Positions 51,725-61,295 of a stretch of 64,000 bases of DNA are shown piece after piece. Each line of letters begins with the position of its first letter. Positions within the stretch are counted from its first letter, which is position 1. The DNA is from JBDRRP01 sp964446485 (GTDB lineage Bacteria > Desulfobacterota > Desulfobacteria > Desulfobacterales > JBDRRP01), in NCBI GenBank assembly GCA_964446485.1, contig CAYUOU010000014.1:1-64000 (forward strand). Reading direction: 5' to 3'. The position numbers and the translations under genes were made by a program. Below the pieces are notes generated by a model. That model saw only the letters and a program-made list of their open reading frames with translations. It had not been told where the DNA came from and made no database searches.

Positions 51725-53026
51725 TTAGGGAAGGTTGAACCAGATCAGGCGCACCGGACTCTCGCCGGCGTTCTTCCACTGGGAGGGAGTGTCGGCGGTG
51801 AGGTGGATCACGTCGCCGGCGCCCAGGTGGTGCGACTCGTTGGCCACGGTCACAATCACCTCGCCGGCGATGACGTAACCGATCTCATCCCCTTTGTGGT
51901 TGAAAAAGTGCCCGGGCAGGACAGCCTGGGGAGCGATCTCCACTTCCTGGGCCTCCAGGTGCGGAGCGAGATCCGGCGGTGTGAGCTTTCGGCCGCTGAT
52001 GAGCGGTTTCGGCAGTCCCGGAAAAACCAGGTCGGTGGCTCCGCCGGCCGGAAATACCACACGCCGTTCCCGGGCCGGCCCATCGCCGAACAGGCTGCCC
52101 ATATTTACGGCAAGGGTCTCCGCAATTTTGAACAGCGCCGGCAAGGAAGGATAAATGGTGTTGCTTTCAATTTGCGAAATGGTGCTGGGGGTGACCCCCA
52201 CCCAACGGGCCAATTCCTTCTGAGAAAGACCTTGGCGGGTGCGGATTTCCTTTACCCTGCTGCCCACGCCGATCCTTCCGGAAGCTTTCTTCTCCGATTC
52301 AAAGTGAACGTTCAGGTCGTCGGACCAAAAAAAGTGGGGCTTTTGCAGTACACGGGTCTCGCGGTCTTCCGCCTTGAGCACGGTGAGAAACGACCGGCCG
52401 CGGCGCAGGGACAGGTCGATGGCCACTTGGGCGACCTGATTGATGTTGGCTTTGAGTCGATTGGAATGTGCCTTTTTCTCCATGACCCAATAGGCGATGG
52501 TGTCCAATTCGTAGAGCTTGGGGCAGGCGCGGGAATAAAATCGCAGCAGTTGATCCTCGCCGCCCCAGAGTTCCTGCATGCCCGTGAGGCTCTCGAAGAC
52601 CAATCGTACATCCCCGGACATTGTCTGGTGCAATCCGTAGATGGCATCCATGACCTGTTCGGGATTTGCCGGTTCCGTGACGTTAACGATTCTCTGGAGC
52701 CGCCGGTCGGAAGTGTTTTCGTAGTAGCGGCTGAACACCTCCGATCCGTCACCCTTGCCATCGGTAAAACAATCCAGAATCATCATGCGATCGTTCTCGA
52801 CCAGCGGCCCCAGTTTCTCCATCAGATTTTTGGGAGAACGGTCAAAACTCACATAAATAATGGATTTGTCGGCGGCCTGTGACGAGCACAGAAAATTTTG
52901 CCAGAATATGGCGGAAAGGCTCCCTGCATCGTCATACCACACGACGTTGTCGCCAATAAAAAGCCCTCCCAGAATATCATCAAGGGCATCGATGCCGGAG
53001 GATACGCGGTTCTTCTTTTCGATCAT
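51725..53026 (-). CDS. KaiC/RAD55-like ATPase domain fused to XRE HTH and cupin
   Basis: A 433-residue three-part protein. Residues 1-230 form a RecA/KaiC-like domain (SSGIDALDDILGGLFIGDNVVWYDDAG) whose Walker A lacks GKT, so ATP hydrolysis is doubtful. IYVSFDRSPKNLMEKLG and VRLVFESLTGMQELWGG are KaiC-like. About residues 250-310 carry an XRE helix-turn-helix (VKEIRTRQGLSQKELARWVG...STISQIESN). The C-terminus is a cupin with PGHFFNHKGDEIGYVIAGEV and GDVIHLTADTPSQWKN. It is a transcription regulator with a ligand-sensing cupin and a possibly ATP-sensing or inert KaiC part. Convergent with the glutamate synthase gene. Confidence 0.8.
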   Translation of the reverse strand: MIEKKNRVSSGIDALDDILGGLFIGDNVVWYDDAGSLSAIFWQNFLCSSQAADKSIIYVSFDRSPKNLMEKLGPLVENDRMMILDCFTDGKGDGSEVFSRYYENTSDRRLQRIVNVTEPANPEQVMDAIYGLHQTMSGDVRLVFESLTGMQELWGGEDQLLRFYSRACPKLYELDTIAYWVMEKKAHSNRLKANINQVAQVAIDLSLRRGRSFLTVLKAEDRETRVLQKPHFFWSDDLNVHFESEKKASGRIGVGSRVKEIRTRQGLSQKELARWVGVTPSTISQIESNTIYPSLPALFKIAETLAVNMGSLFGDGPARERRVVFPAGGATDLVFPGLPKPLISGRKLTPPDLAPHLEAQEVEIAPQAVLPGHFFNHKGDEIGYVIAGEVIVTVANESHHLGAGDVIHLTADTPSQWKNAGESPVRLIWFNLP

Positions 53027-53188
53027 GGATACCTTTCACTTTCTCCTTGCGGGGCCGGCCAGGGGCCTCCTGCACACCACATCATCTGCCCGGAACGCTG
53101 CCGGTGCCTTTGGATAGGCGCCGTCGTACCCCGTTTGCTTATAGACCACACTGTCGATGGTGCTCAAGGTGAAAAAGGAATTGATGTG

Positions 53189-53989
53189 TCAGGACCGCGG
53201 CCGCCGCCGGGATCGCAGCGACTTGGCCCCATCGGGCGCCGGCCGGTCCACCGACCGTTTGGGGGGCCGTTTCGGGGTGTTGCCGCCCGTGATCATTTTC
53301 AACAGCCGGTCGATTTCCGGCGTCGACAAATACCGCCACCGGCCCTGGGGCAGTCGCCCTAGTTGGATGTGGGCAACACGAACCCGGCAAAGTTCAATGA
53401 CGCGATGGCCCACCTTTCCCACCATGCGTCGAATCTGGCGGTTTCGCCCCTCCAACAGAACAATACGAAACCGCCGGTCGGCCGTGCGGCGCACCGTGGC
53501 CGGACGTGTGCGACGCCCCTGGATGGTCAGCCCCGAGGCCAATTGCGCCAGGGCTTCATCGGAAATCGGCGCCGCCACGGAGACGTCGTACTCTTTTTCG
53601 TGATCAAAGGAAGGGTGGGACAACCCGTGATGAACGCGCCCGTCATCGGTGAGCAGCAACAATCCGGTGGAGGCCTTGTCCAGCCGGCCCACCGGGTAGA
53701 GCCGGGTGGGGATCGCCACCAGGTCGGTGACGAGTTTCTCGCCTTGCTGGCAGCAGGAGGTGACGAATCCGGGGGGCTTGTTCAAGGCGATATAGATGCG
53801 CTTTTCGGAGATGCCCACCGGCCGGCCGTCAATCGAGACGCGATCATTGGAAGGATCGACACGACTGCCCAACTCGCGGACCAAGACGCCGTTGACCGCC
53901 ACCCGGCCATCGAGAATCCACTGTTCCCCCTGGCGGCGGGAACACTGTCCCGCGTGGGAGAGAAATTTCTGAAGCCGCATGTCAGCCAT
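53189..53989 (-). CDS. Pseudouridine synthase of the RsuA/RluB/E/F family
   Basis: A 266-residue rRNA pseudouridine synthase. The N-terminal S4 domain (MRLQKFLSHAGQCSRRQGEQWILDGRVAVNG) is followed by the catalytic domain with YIALNKPPGFVTSC, then YPVGRLDKASTGLLLLTDDG, which holds the catalytic Asp in GRLD. EGRNRQIRRMVGKVGHRV also fits. The C-terminus is a basic tail. It is most like RluB, acting on 23S rRNA helix 89. ATG 53989 is chosen to start just before the S4 domain; its RBS is weak. Confidence 0.88.
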   Translation of the reverse strand: MADMRLQKFLSHAGQCSRRQGEQWILDGRVAVNGVLVRELGSRVDPSNDRVSIDGRPVGISEKRIYIALNKPPGFVTSCCQQGEKLVTDLVAIPTRLYPVGRLDKASTGLLLLTDDGRVHHGLSHPSFDHEKEYDVSVAAPISDEALAQLASGLTIQGRRTRPATVRRTADRRFRIVLLEGRNRQIRRMVGKVGHRVIELCRVRVAHIQLGRLPQGRWRYLSTPEIDRLLKMITGGNTPKRPPKRSVDRPAPDGAKSLRSRRRPRS

Positions 53990-54135
53990 GGTCACGTCCA
54001 CACCGGATTTTTTGGGACCGCAAAGAGCAATGCCTTGCACCGACGGCCGGATTTCAATTGACACAGGCCCTGATTGTTGTCAAATTGCTTCGCCGTAAGT
54101 ATCGACAACAATGAATGATTTTGCGTGAATGACAT

Positions 54136-54336
54136 ATGCGCCGCATTGCACCCACAGACGCATCACTGCCGCCCTGCCCCGCCTGTGGAGGGCCGCTGGG
54201 ACTTCGCCGTACCTGAAAGCGGCTCCTGCTCCGCTGCCGGGCCTGCAGCCGCGACTATCCCCTGGAAGCCTTTGCCGAGGAGATGGAAGACATCTTCGAC
54301 GTGGTCTTCGCCTGCGTCCGATGTGATCGGTTGTAG
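54136..54336 (+). CDS. Small CXXC-motif selenoprotein (TGA read as Sec)
   Basis: A 66-residue zinc-ribbon-like protein if TGA 54214-54216 is read as Sec27. Reading gives CPACGG (C14, C17) and LGLRRT, then Sec27 and KRLLLRCRACSRDYPL (C34, C37). The C-terminal half has AEEMEDIF and finally CVRCDRL (C60, C63) before TAG. This matches the 'dual CXXC motif small (seleno)protein' family of sulfate reducers. The frame is strongly protein-like on both sides of the TGA. A GCGGCT/AGCCGC stem starts about 3 nt after it, a candidate SECIS. Start has a weak RBS. Function unknown, presumably redox or metal binding. Confidence 0.7.
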
Positions 54337-54597
54337 AACCGGTGGTTCTCGCCGACCTGAGACCGGTACGCTCACCGTTCATTCGAGGCAAGATGCCTGA
54401 ATCTGCCCGCAACCTCTGGCGCCGCCAGAAATATACCGTTGCCCGGCCTCACCGGCGGCCCTCGCTTTCAGGTGGCACGCTGCAACCGACGATGTTTCGA
54501 TTTGGCTGGCGAAACCGGCAAACCCGCTTCCGTCGGCAGACGTATGATCAATCGACATGCACCGCGCCCTGCCCCTCGGCGCCAAGAGGAGACGAAC
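54337..54597 (+). other. Gap before the enhancer-binding-protein gene
   Basis: No gene recognised in these 261 bases. The only clear element is the RBS AGAGGAG (about 54585-54591) for the next gene. No promoter stands out. Confidence 0.4.
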
Positions 54598-56544
54598 ATG
54601 AAACACGCCGGCGGAAAATATCGACTGGCACTGGTGGTGCACTCCGTCGAAATCGCGGATGAAGTCCGGCGGACCTTGGGGCCCGACATCGAAGATGTCC
54701 ACGTCACGCTGGTAGACCTGGACGAAGCCGAGCCCACCGCTCGAAGCCTGCTGTCCCAGGACTTCGAAGTGATCCTGGGCCATGGTGGCACCGGCGCCCT
54801 CATGACCCAAAAAATAGGCCATTCCGTTGTCAACATTCCGACCCAGTTGCTTGAAATCATCCATGCCATTGAAAAAGCCCGCCAACACGGCCGCAGGATC
54901 GCCATCACGAGCTTCGGGGAGCCCCGCGAGGGGATGGAGATGGTCAGCGCGTTTTTAAATGTCGACCTCAAACAGATCATCTTCAGTTCCACCCGCGAGC
55001 TGGAATACGGGGTCGGCGCAGCCATTTCAGACGGATACGACATCATCGTTGGCGGGGGCGTCAGCCGCAAAATGGCATTGGGGCTCAACGGGCGAGGGGT
55101 GATCATCCAGCCCAACAGCAAAAGCGTTCACCGCGCCCTGGTGCAGGCAAGGGCCATTGCACAGGCCAAACGCGAGCAGCGCCGGTACACCCAGCAGCTG
55201 CAGACCACGCTTCAAATCATCCCCGACGGGGTCATCGGCATCGACGGACTCGGCCGGCTCAATTTCTGCAATGCGGCAGCAACCGACATTTTGGGCGAAC
55301 ACCTGGACACGCGAGTCGGCCAGTCCTTCTCGAAAATGAACAGCGATCTGGGCCTGATTGATGTGCTGACTTCCGGAAATCCACAGATCGACGAATTCAA
55401 GACGATCCGGGGAAGACACCTGGTCATCAACTCGCTGCCCATCCGCATCGACAACCGCACCCAGGGGGCGGTCGCCCTGATCCGCGGGGTCGAGTCTATC
55501 CAGAACATCCACCGCAAGCTACGGGAAAATATGTACCAGCGCGGCTTTTCCGCCAGGTACCGCTTCGATGATATCCGCTGGAAGAATCCGCAGATGGGCA
55601 AATTGATCGAACGCGCCGAAAAATTTTCAAAAACGGACGGCACGGTGTTGATCATCGGAGAAACCGGAACGGGCAAGGAGCTGCTGGCCCACGCCATCCA
55701 TGATTTCAGCGGGCGCAGCGACCACCCCTTCGTGGCGATCAACTGCGCCGCGCTGCCGGAAACGTTGCTGGAAAGCGAACTCTTCGGCTATGAAGCGGGC
55801 GCGTTCACCGGCGCCAAGAAAGGCGGAAAGATCGGCCTGTTCGAACTGGCCACCAGGGGCACGATCTTCCTGGACGAAATCGGGGATATTACGCCCGGCC
55901 TGCAACTCAGACTGCTCAGGGTCCTTGAGGCAAAGGAGGTAATGCGGGTGGGAGGTGACCGCATCGTCCCGGTGGACGTACGCGTGATCGCCTCGACACA
56001 CAGGGATCTTCATGAAGGCGTCGGCAGCGGTCAGTTTCGGGCGGATCTATTTTATCGACTGGCCCAGTTGCGACTGCAGATCCCGCCGTTGCGGCAGCGG
56101 CCGGACGACATTCCGGTGGTCGCGGCCAGGGTATTGCAGCAATACGAGCGAAGCGAAGCTCACCTGTCGCCGGAAATCATCACCAGCCTGCGCAATCATT
56201 CCTGGCCGGGCAATATCCGAGAGCTGAATTCTTTTCTGGAGAGCTATTTCATCCTGCTCGGCGACAAAAAAGCGGATGCGGCCTTGTTCCGGGAACTCTT
56301 TGGGGAGCTTTTTGAAAATCCGATGCCCCCTTACAAAAACAGCGGCGCCGAAGACCCGCCATCCCCGGCGGGCAATGCCCACGCCGGCGCCCGTACCCAG
56401 TTGAAAGACCGGCTCGATATCGCCGAAAAGGTTATCATCCAAGAGGCGCTCGCCGCCTGCCGCTACGATCGCAAAAAGGCAGCCGATCGCCTTGGCATCG
56501 GTACGACCACCTTGTGGCGAAAAATCCAGCGCCTCGGGATATGA
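54598..56544 (+). CDS. Sigma-54-dependent transcriptional activator with PrpR-type sensor
   Basis: A 648-residue enhancer-binding protein. Residues 1-180 resemble PrpR_N (ALVVHSVEIADEVRRTLG...IIVGGGVSRKMALGLNGRGV), which in PrpR senses an organic-acid metabolite. A PAS domain follows (LQIIPDGVIGIDGLGRLNFCNAAATDIL). The AAA+ core has Walker A GETGTGKE, the sigma-54 contact loop GAFTGA and Walker B GTIFLDEIGD. The C-terminal Fis-type HTH is RKKAADRLGIGTTTLWRKIQ. It lies next to the TRAP/acyl-CoA operon, which carries a sigma-54 promoter and palindrome, so it is the probable activator. Confidence 0.9.
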   Translation: MKHAGGKYRLALVVHSVEIADEVRRTLGPDIEDVHVTLVDLDEAEPTARSLLSQDFEVILGHGGTGALMTQKIGHSVVNIPTQLLEIIHAIEKARQHGRRIAITSFGEPREGMEMVSAFLNVDLKQIIFSSTRELEYGVGAAISDGYDIIVGGGVSRKMALGLNGRGVIIQPNSKSVHRALVQARAIAQAKREQRRYTQQLQTTLQIIPDGVIGIDGLGRLNFCNAAATDILGEHLDTRVGQSFSKMNSDLGLIDVLTSGNPQIDEFKTIRGRHLVINSLPIRIDNRTQGAVALIRGVESIQNIHRKLRENMYQRGFSARYRFDDIRWKNPQMGKLIERAEKFSKTDGTVLIIGETGTGKELLAHAIHDFSGRSDHPFVAINCAALPETLLESELFGYEAGAFTGAKKGGKIGLFELATRGTIFLDEIGDITPGLQLRLLRVLEAKEVMRVGGDRIVPVDVRVIASTHRDLHEGVGSGQFRADLFYRLAQLRLQIPPLRQRPDDIPVVAARVLQQYERSEAHLSPEIITSLRNHSWPGNIRELNSFLESYFILLGDKKADAALFRELFGELFENPMPPYKNSGAEDPPSPAGNAHAGARTQLKDRLDIAEKVIIQEALAACRYDRKKAADRLGIGTTTLWRKIQRLGI

Positions 56545-56571
56545 CGGCGGCGCCGTCGGCCGCCGGTTTTT

Positions 56572-58770
56572 CTACACCGCCTCGCTGTTTATAAGCGCCT
56601 GGCGCTTGTTTTTGGCCCGCTGCATCATATAGACGATGCTTACCAGCGCCAGCCCCGCAAAATCGGTGATCACCGTCGGCCAGTAGAGAAGCACCGTGGC
56701 AACCGCGAAAATGATCCATTCCACAAGGCTGGTGCGCCGGATCAGGTACCCCATGGTAAGGGAAGAAAATGCCAGCGTCCCCAATGTCGCCGAGATGAAC
56801 GACATTGCGATCTCAAACGGGGATCCCTGAAACAAGATCGCCGGCGTGAAGGCAAACAGCAGCGGCATCACATACAGCAGCTTGGCAAACTTGAAAGAGG
56901 TCCACCCGGTCTTCCACGGATCGGCGCCGGCGATGGCGGCGCCGGCATAGGCGGCCACGCAGACCGGCGGTGTGATGTTGGAATCCTGGCTGAACCAGTA
57001 AACGATCATATGGGCGGCAATCGCCGACACCCCCATTTCTCCGAGCGGGGGGACCGCCAGCACGGCAACGATCAGGTAGGCGGCGGTCACCGGCACCCCC
57101 ATCCCCAGCACCAGTGACGCCAGACCGATCAGAATCACCGCCAGAAGCAGATTGCCGCCGGCCAGGTGGATGATCAGATCGGAGAACTTGAGCCCGATGC
57201 CGGACAGGCTGATGGTGCCCACGATGATGCCGATCACACCGACGGTGGCCCCGATCATGAGGGTGTTTCTGGCGCCGGTCTGAACCGCTTCCCAGATCTC
57301 CCGAGGCCCCATGCGTGTTTCTTTTTTCATCCAGCTGATGGCGATGCAGGAAAGCGTCGCCCAGAACGCGGAATAACCCGGCGAGTAGCCGATGATCATC
57401 AGCACCGTGATGACCACCAGCGGCAGCGCATAATACCATTCCGCTTTTAATACGTCCTGCCACCGGGGCGCATGCTCATCCCGCACACCCCCCAGGCCGC
57501 ATTTTTTCGCCTCGAAATGGATCATGCAAAACACCGAGAAGAAATATAGCAGGGCCGGCCCCACGGCGACCAGCATGATGTAGGAATACGGCAACCCCGT
57601 CAGTTCCGCCATCAGAAATCCGCCGGCGCCCATGATGGGGGGCATGAACATGCCTCCGATGGAAGCGCTCGGCTCGATGGCGCCGGCCACATGCGGCCTG
57701 AAGCCGGCGCGCTTCATGAGGGGAATTGTGAACGCCCCGGTCGAGACCGTGTTGGCGATGGCACTGCCGGAAACGGAGCCGAAAAGCCCCGAGGCGATAA
57801 CGGCCACCTTGGCCGGCCCGCCGGTGGTATGACCGGCGAGAGCCATCGGAAGGTCGATAAAAAACCGGCCCGCACCCGACTTGTGCAAAAAGGCACCGAA
57901 AAAGATGAACAGGATCACATAAGTGGCCAGCACCCCGGCCATGACGCCGAAAACCCCGTTGGTGGTCAAAAACAGGGAAATCGACAGGCGCTGGATGCCA
58001 AAACCCCGATGCGCCATGATTTCAGGCAGATGTGGACCGAAAATGGCAAAGGCCAGCATGGCCACCCCGATTAGGGTCATGGACATTCCCAGCACCCGGC
58101 GGCAGACCTCCAGAGAAATGAGCACGCCCGCCACACTGACCAGTGCGTCGAGTTCCGTCTCGGCGCCGGCACGGTAGTTGAGCGCTTCGAACTGGCTGAT
58201 CCAGTAAAATACCAGGCTGCCAGCGGTCACCGCGAAGAGAATGTCCGACAGGGTAGGATTCCGGGGCCAGCGGGCGGCCATGAAATTGTCGGCGAAAAAA
58301 AGCGCCACCGCGAGGGCCGCACTGCCCAGAGCCAGCCACCACAGCATCGAATGCCGTCCGATGGCGCTCAGAAGGCCCACCTCGGACCAGGTGTAATCGA
58401 TCTCCATCAGTTGCTCATGGAAGGCGATGACATCGCCGTAGAACAGCGCCGCCACGAGAATGCATGACAGGATAACCCCCATCAGAATATCGAGGCCGAT
58501 GCGCGTTTTGGCGCCGCCGGCGGGATAGAGCAAAAAGACCAGGACGTAGGTAATGAATACATAGACACCCAGGTGATACTGAATCCCCACGGTGGATATG
58601 CCTGCGGCGTAGAAATAGAAAAACACCAGAAAGGCGCTGAGTGCCGGTACGATCATTTTCCAGAGGCCGCCGGGGTTGCGATGGGTCCTGGAATCCTTTT
58701 CCAGGATTTCCTTGAGCTTCTGCTTGTTTTCGCCGTCCAGACCGTTAAAATCGTCTATCTCATCCGACAT
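56572..58770 (-). CDS. TRAP transporter permease, fused small and large membrane subunits
   Basis: A 732-residue membrane protein combining DctQ-like (N-terminal about 200 residues) and DctM-like parts, with about 16-18 spans, the layout of TAXI-TRAP systems. DctM features include GLFGSVSGSAIANTVSTGAFTIPLMKRAGF, ASIGGMFMPPIMGAGGFLMAE and GMGVPVTAAYLIVAVLAVPPL. It imports a carboxylate with sodium or protons using the binding protein at 58922-59923. It is the last gene of the operon. Confidence 0.9.
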   Translation of the reverse strand: MSDEIDDFNGLDGENKQKLKEILEKDSRTHRNPGGLWKMIVPALSAFLVFFYFYAAGISTVGIQYHLGVYVFITYVLVFLLYPAGGAKTRIGLDILMGVILSCILVAALFYGDVIAFHEQLMEIDYTWSEVGLLSAIGRHSMLWWLALGSAALAVALFFADNFMAARWPRNPTLSDILFAVTAGSLVFYWISQFEALNYRAGAETELDALVSVAGVLISLEVCRRVLGMSMTLIGVAMLAFAIFGPHLPEIMAHRGFGIQRLSISLFLTTNGVFGVMAGVLATYVILFIFFGAFLHKSGAGRFFIDLPMALAGHTTGGPAKVAVIASGLFGSVSGSAIANTVSTGAFTIPLMKRAGFRPHVAGAIEPSASIGGMFMPPIMGAGGFLMAELTGLPYSYIMLVAVGPALLYFFSVFCMIHFEAKKCGLGGVRDEHAPRWQDVLKAEWYYALPLVVITVLMIIGYSPGYSAFWATLSCIAISWMKKETRMGPREIWEAVQTGARNTLMIGATVGVIGIIVGTISLSGIGLKFSDLIIHLAGGNLLLAVILIGLASLVLGMGVPVTAAYLIVAVLAVPPLGEMGVSAIAAHMIVYWFSQDSNITPPVCVAAYAGAAIAGADPWKTGWTSFKFAKLLYVMPLLFAFTPAILFQGSPFEIAMSFISATLGTLAFSSLTMGYLIRRTSLVEWIIFAVATVLLYWPTVITDFAGLALVSIVYMMQRAKNKRQALINSEAV

Positions 58771-58830
58771 TGGAGAAACTCCTTGGCGTCACTTAAAGGT
58801 ATCGGTTTTTAACCGCAGAAAGCACTGGGA

Positions 58831-58875
58831 GAGCGCAGAGAAAATACCGGGCAATCCATGATTTTCTCTGCGCTC
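58831..58875 (-). terminator. 15-bp perfect hairpin between TAXI binding protein and permease genes
   Basis: GAGCGCAGAGAAAAT (58831-58845) and its exact reverse complement (58861-58875) enclose 15 nt. There is no long T run, so it is more likely an mRNA-stabilising or attenuating hairpin. In transport operons such structures raise binding-protein over permease levels. Confidence 0.6.
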
Positions 58876-58921
58876 GGTCTCTATTGCGGACACTGCCACC
58901 ATCTTCAGGGTGTCATCAAAA

Positions 58922-59923
58922 TCACTTCAACTTCTGCCGATCGGTCAGCGTCAGCCCCTGTTCCTGCCAGAATTTCGCGGCCCCCGGATGAACCGGCGTG
59001 GCGATACCGCTCAACCCGTTTTTGATCGTCATTGCCTTGGCTGTCTTGGAAATGCTGTGAAGGTATTTCAGCCCATCGGGAGAATAGATTTCCTTCAGCA
59101 GGGTATAGACCGTCTCGCTGTCCACGTGTCTTCCGGCCGTCCATATGGTCGAGTCCTGAACGGACATGACGTCGTAATCGACGCCCTGGTAGGTGCCGGC
59201 CGGAATCTTAACTTCGGTATAAAACGGATAGTCTTCCGAAAAGGTGGAGCCCTTGGCACCCTGCACGAGATCGATGAGGCGGATTTTGTTACTGGCGGCC
59301 GCCTGGATGATCGAGGCGTTCGGAAAGCTCGTCAGCGCCCACATGGCATCGATGAGCTTGTCTCCCAGCGCTGAGGCGCCCTGGCTGTAACCGATGTACT
59401 CCGGGGTGAACTGATCCCAGAGGCCCAGCGATGTGAAATAACGCTGTGCGGAAGCCGCCGCGCCGGAACCGGCCCCACCCACGGCGACGCGTTTTCCTTT
59501 AAGGTCCTGGACGGTCTTGATGCCGCTGTCCTCCCGTGTAATCAACTGGGCCGGCGCCCCGTAAATGAATGCCAGCGCATAGACATTCTTGTACTTTCGT
59601 TTGTCCCCGGTGAGAAGGCCGTTGCGGGCCAGATAAAGATCTCCGGCATAGACCATTCCGAAATCGGCATCACTGCTGTTGTTGCGCCGCAGGTTCTCCA
59701 CCGACCCGGCCGAAACCATGTTGGAAAGGCGCACCCCGGCGACTTCGCGGCTGACCCTGGTGGAGATGGCGTTGGAAAAGATTTGAAACGTCCCCCCGTC
59801 CGGCCCACCTGAAAAAGCGAGCTGTTTAAGCGACTGGGCCTCGCATGGTGCCGGCACCGCCATCCAGGCACACCCCATCATCAAAACAAAAATCACCATC
59901 GTTATTGTGGTTTTACGATACAT
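58922..59923 (-). CDS. TAXI-family TRAP transporter solute-binding protein
   Basis: A 333-residue exported binding protein. The signal peptide is ITMVIFVLMMGCAWMAVPAPCEA. LAFSGGPDGGTFQIFSNAIST is the TAXI opening, with VENLRRNNSSDADFGMVYAGD, LKGKRVAVGGAGSGAAASAQRYF and late VDSETVYTLLKEIYS. It captures a small carboxylate for the fused permease. ATG 59923 follows AAGGAGAGG. Ligand class is inferred from the CoA-linked enzymes upstream. Confidence 0.9.
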   Translation of the reverse strand: MYRKTTITMVIFVLMMGCAWMAVPAPCEAQSLKQLAFSGGPDGGTFQIFSNAISTRVSREVAGVRLSNMVSAGSVENLRRNNSSDADFGMVYAGDLYLARNGLLTGDKRKYKNVYALAFIYGAPAQLITREDSGIKTVQDLKGKRVAVGGAGSGAAASAQRYFTSLGLWDQFTPEYIGYSQGASALGDKLIDAMWALTSFPNASIIQAAASNKIRLIDLVQGAKGSTFSEDYPFYTEVKIPAGTYQGVDYDVMSVQDSTIWTAGRHVDSETVYTLLKEIYSPDGLKYLHSISKTAKAMTIKNGLSGIATPVHPGAAKFWQEQGLTLTDRQKLK

Positions 59924-60035
59924 ATTGCCTCTCCTTTCAAACGTTATGATAGACTGTGAAAAAGACCTCTCGACAACCGAGAGTTTCGTTGGCCTTGGCC
60001 CACAGCGAAAAGATCCAACCATCGGAAAACCTCCC

Positions 60036-61250
60036 TCAGGAGCCTTCAGACGCCTGAACCACAACCCCGTCCCTGCGAAGGTCGGCGATCTGCGCAGCAC
60101 TCATCTGAAGCATTTCCCCGAGCACCTCGGCGCCGTGCTCTCCCAGCAGCGGCGGGCGCCGGGTCGGGCCGGCGGGCGTTTTTGAAAGTTTGAAGGGGGC
60201 CGAAAGTTGAAGAACCTCCCCCTCGACCGGATGCGGCATGGAGAACACCAGCCCCCGAGCAGCCACATGCGGATCGGAAAACACCTCCGCGATATCAAGA
60301 ATCGGCCCGCAGGGAATGCCCTGCGCTTCGAACACATCCAGCCATGCTGCGGCGTCTCTTTCCCGCATCTTGGCCTCCAGAACCGGCATGATCACCTCCC
60401 TGTTTTCAACGCGGAGGCGATTGGTCGAAAAACGAGGATCGTCGATAAGTCCCTCCGCACCCAAGGCCCGGCAGAACGCCGCGTACATCGGATCGCTGGT
60501 AGCCGCCACCTGCACCCACCGGCCGTCCCCGGCCTGAAAGGCTCGGGCCGGCACGCGGTGGATATGGTCCAGACCCCAACGGGCCGGGGCCTTTCCGTTT
60601 GCGAAGTAGTCCATGGCCATGATGGTCAGCAAAGAGATCATCCCGTCGTAGAGGGCCACATCAATGTATTGGCCCTCACCGGTTCTGAGCCGGTGGATAT
60701 ACGCGGCCAGAACGGCGGCCACCGCCTGGTCCGCCGCCACCAGATCGGTGATGGGTATGCCCACCTTGACCGGCGGGCGATCACGTTCACCGGTGACGGA
60801 CATCAGGCCGGTCATCCCCTGGATTATGGGATCGTAGGCCTTTTTGTCCCGGTAAGGGCCGTACTGGCCGAAGCCGGAAATGGCGCAGTAGATCAGCGCC
60901 GGGTTGATGGTTTTGAGCCGCTCGTAGCCGATCCCGAGCTTGTCCGACACCCCAGGGGTGAAATTCTCCACCACCACATCGGCTTTGGCCGCAAGCGCAC
61001 GGGCGATCTCCCCGGCGCGCGGATCCTTGAGATTGAGCACCAGGGAGCGCTTGTTACGGTTAAGCACCGTAAAATACCCGCTTTCACCGTTTCTCAGGAT
61101 GGGCGGCCAGGAGCGGCTTTCATCGCCGCCGGGCGGCTCCACCTTGATGATCTCGGCGCCAAGATCCCCCAGCATCATCGTCGCGTACGGCCCCGACAGC
61201 ACGCGCGTAAAATCCAGGACCTTCAATCCTTCAAGGGCTTTTTTCGTCAT
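60036..61250 (-). CDS. CaiB/BaiF-type (class III) CoA transferase
   Basis: A 404-residue CoA transferase. LEGLKVLDFTRVLSGPYATMMLGDLGAEIIKVEPPGGDESR is the family N-terminus. KKAYDPIIQGMTG holds the catalytic Asp that forms an aspartyl-CoA intermediate. VGIPITDLVAADQAVAAVLAA also fits. It would activate the imported acid by CoA transfer. It lies 45 bases downstream of the acyl-CoA dehydrogenase and upstream of the TRAP genes, a compact uptake-activation-oxidation operon. Confidence 0.9.
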   Translation of the reverse strand: MTKKALEGLKVLDFTRVLSGPYATMMLGDLGAEIIKVEPPGGDESRSWPPILRNGESGYFTVLNRNKRSLVLNLKDPRAGEIARALAAKADVVVENFTPGVSDKLGIGYERLKTINPALIYCAISGFGQYGPYRDKKAYDPIIQGMTGLMSVTGERDRPPVKVGIPITDLVAADQAVAAVLAAYIHRLRTGEGQYIDVALYDGMISLLTIMAMDYFANGKAPARWGLDHIHRVPARAFQAGDGRWVQVAATSDPMYAAFCRALGAEGLIDDPRFSTNRLRVENREVIMPVLEAKMRERDAAAWLDVFEAQGIPCGPILDIAEVFSDPHVAARGLVFSMPHPVEGEVLQLSAPFKLSKTPAGPTRRPPLLGEHGAEVLGEMLQMSAAQIADLRRDGVVVQASEGS

Positions 61251-61295
61251 GACCGGTGTTCCCCCGTTGACGGTGTCATAAAATGGTGGTGATGG

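Noticed and set aside
50283..51779. Minus-strand 498-codon open frame opposite glutamate synthase
   Set aside because: Antisense shadow. The plus strand has the conserved FMN-domain motifs and an RBS.
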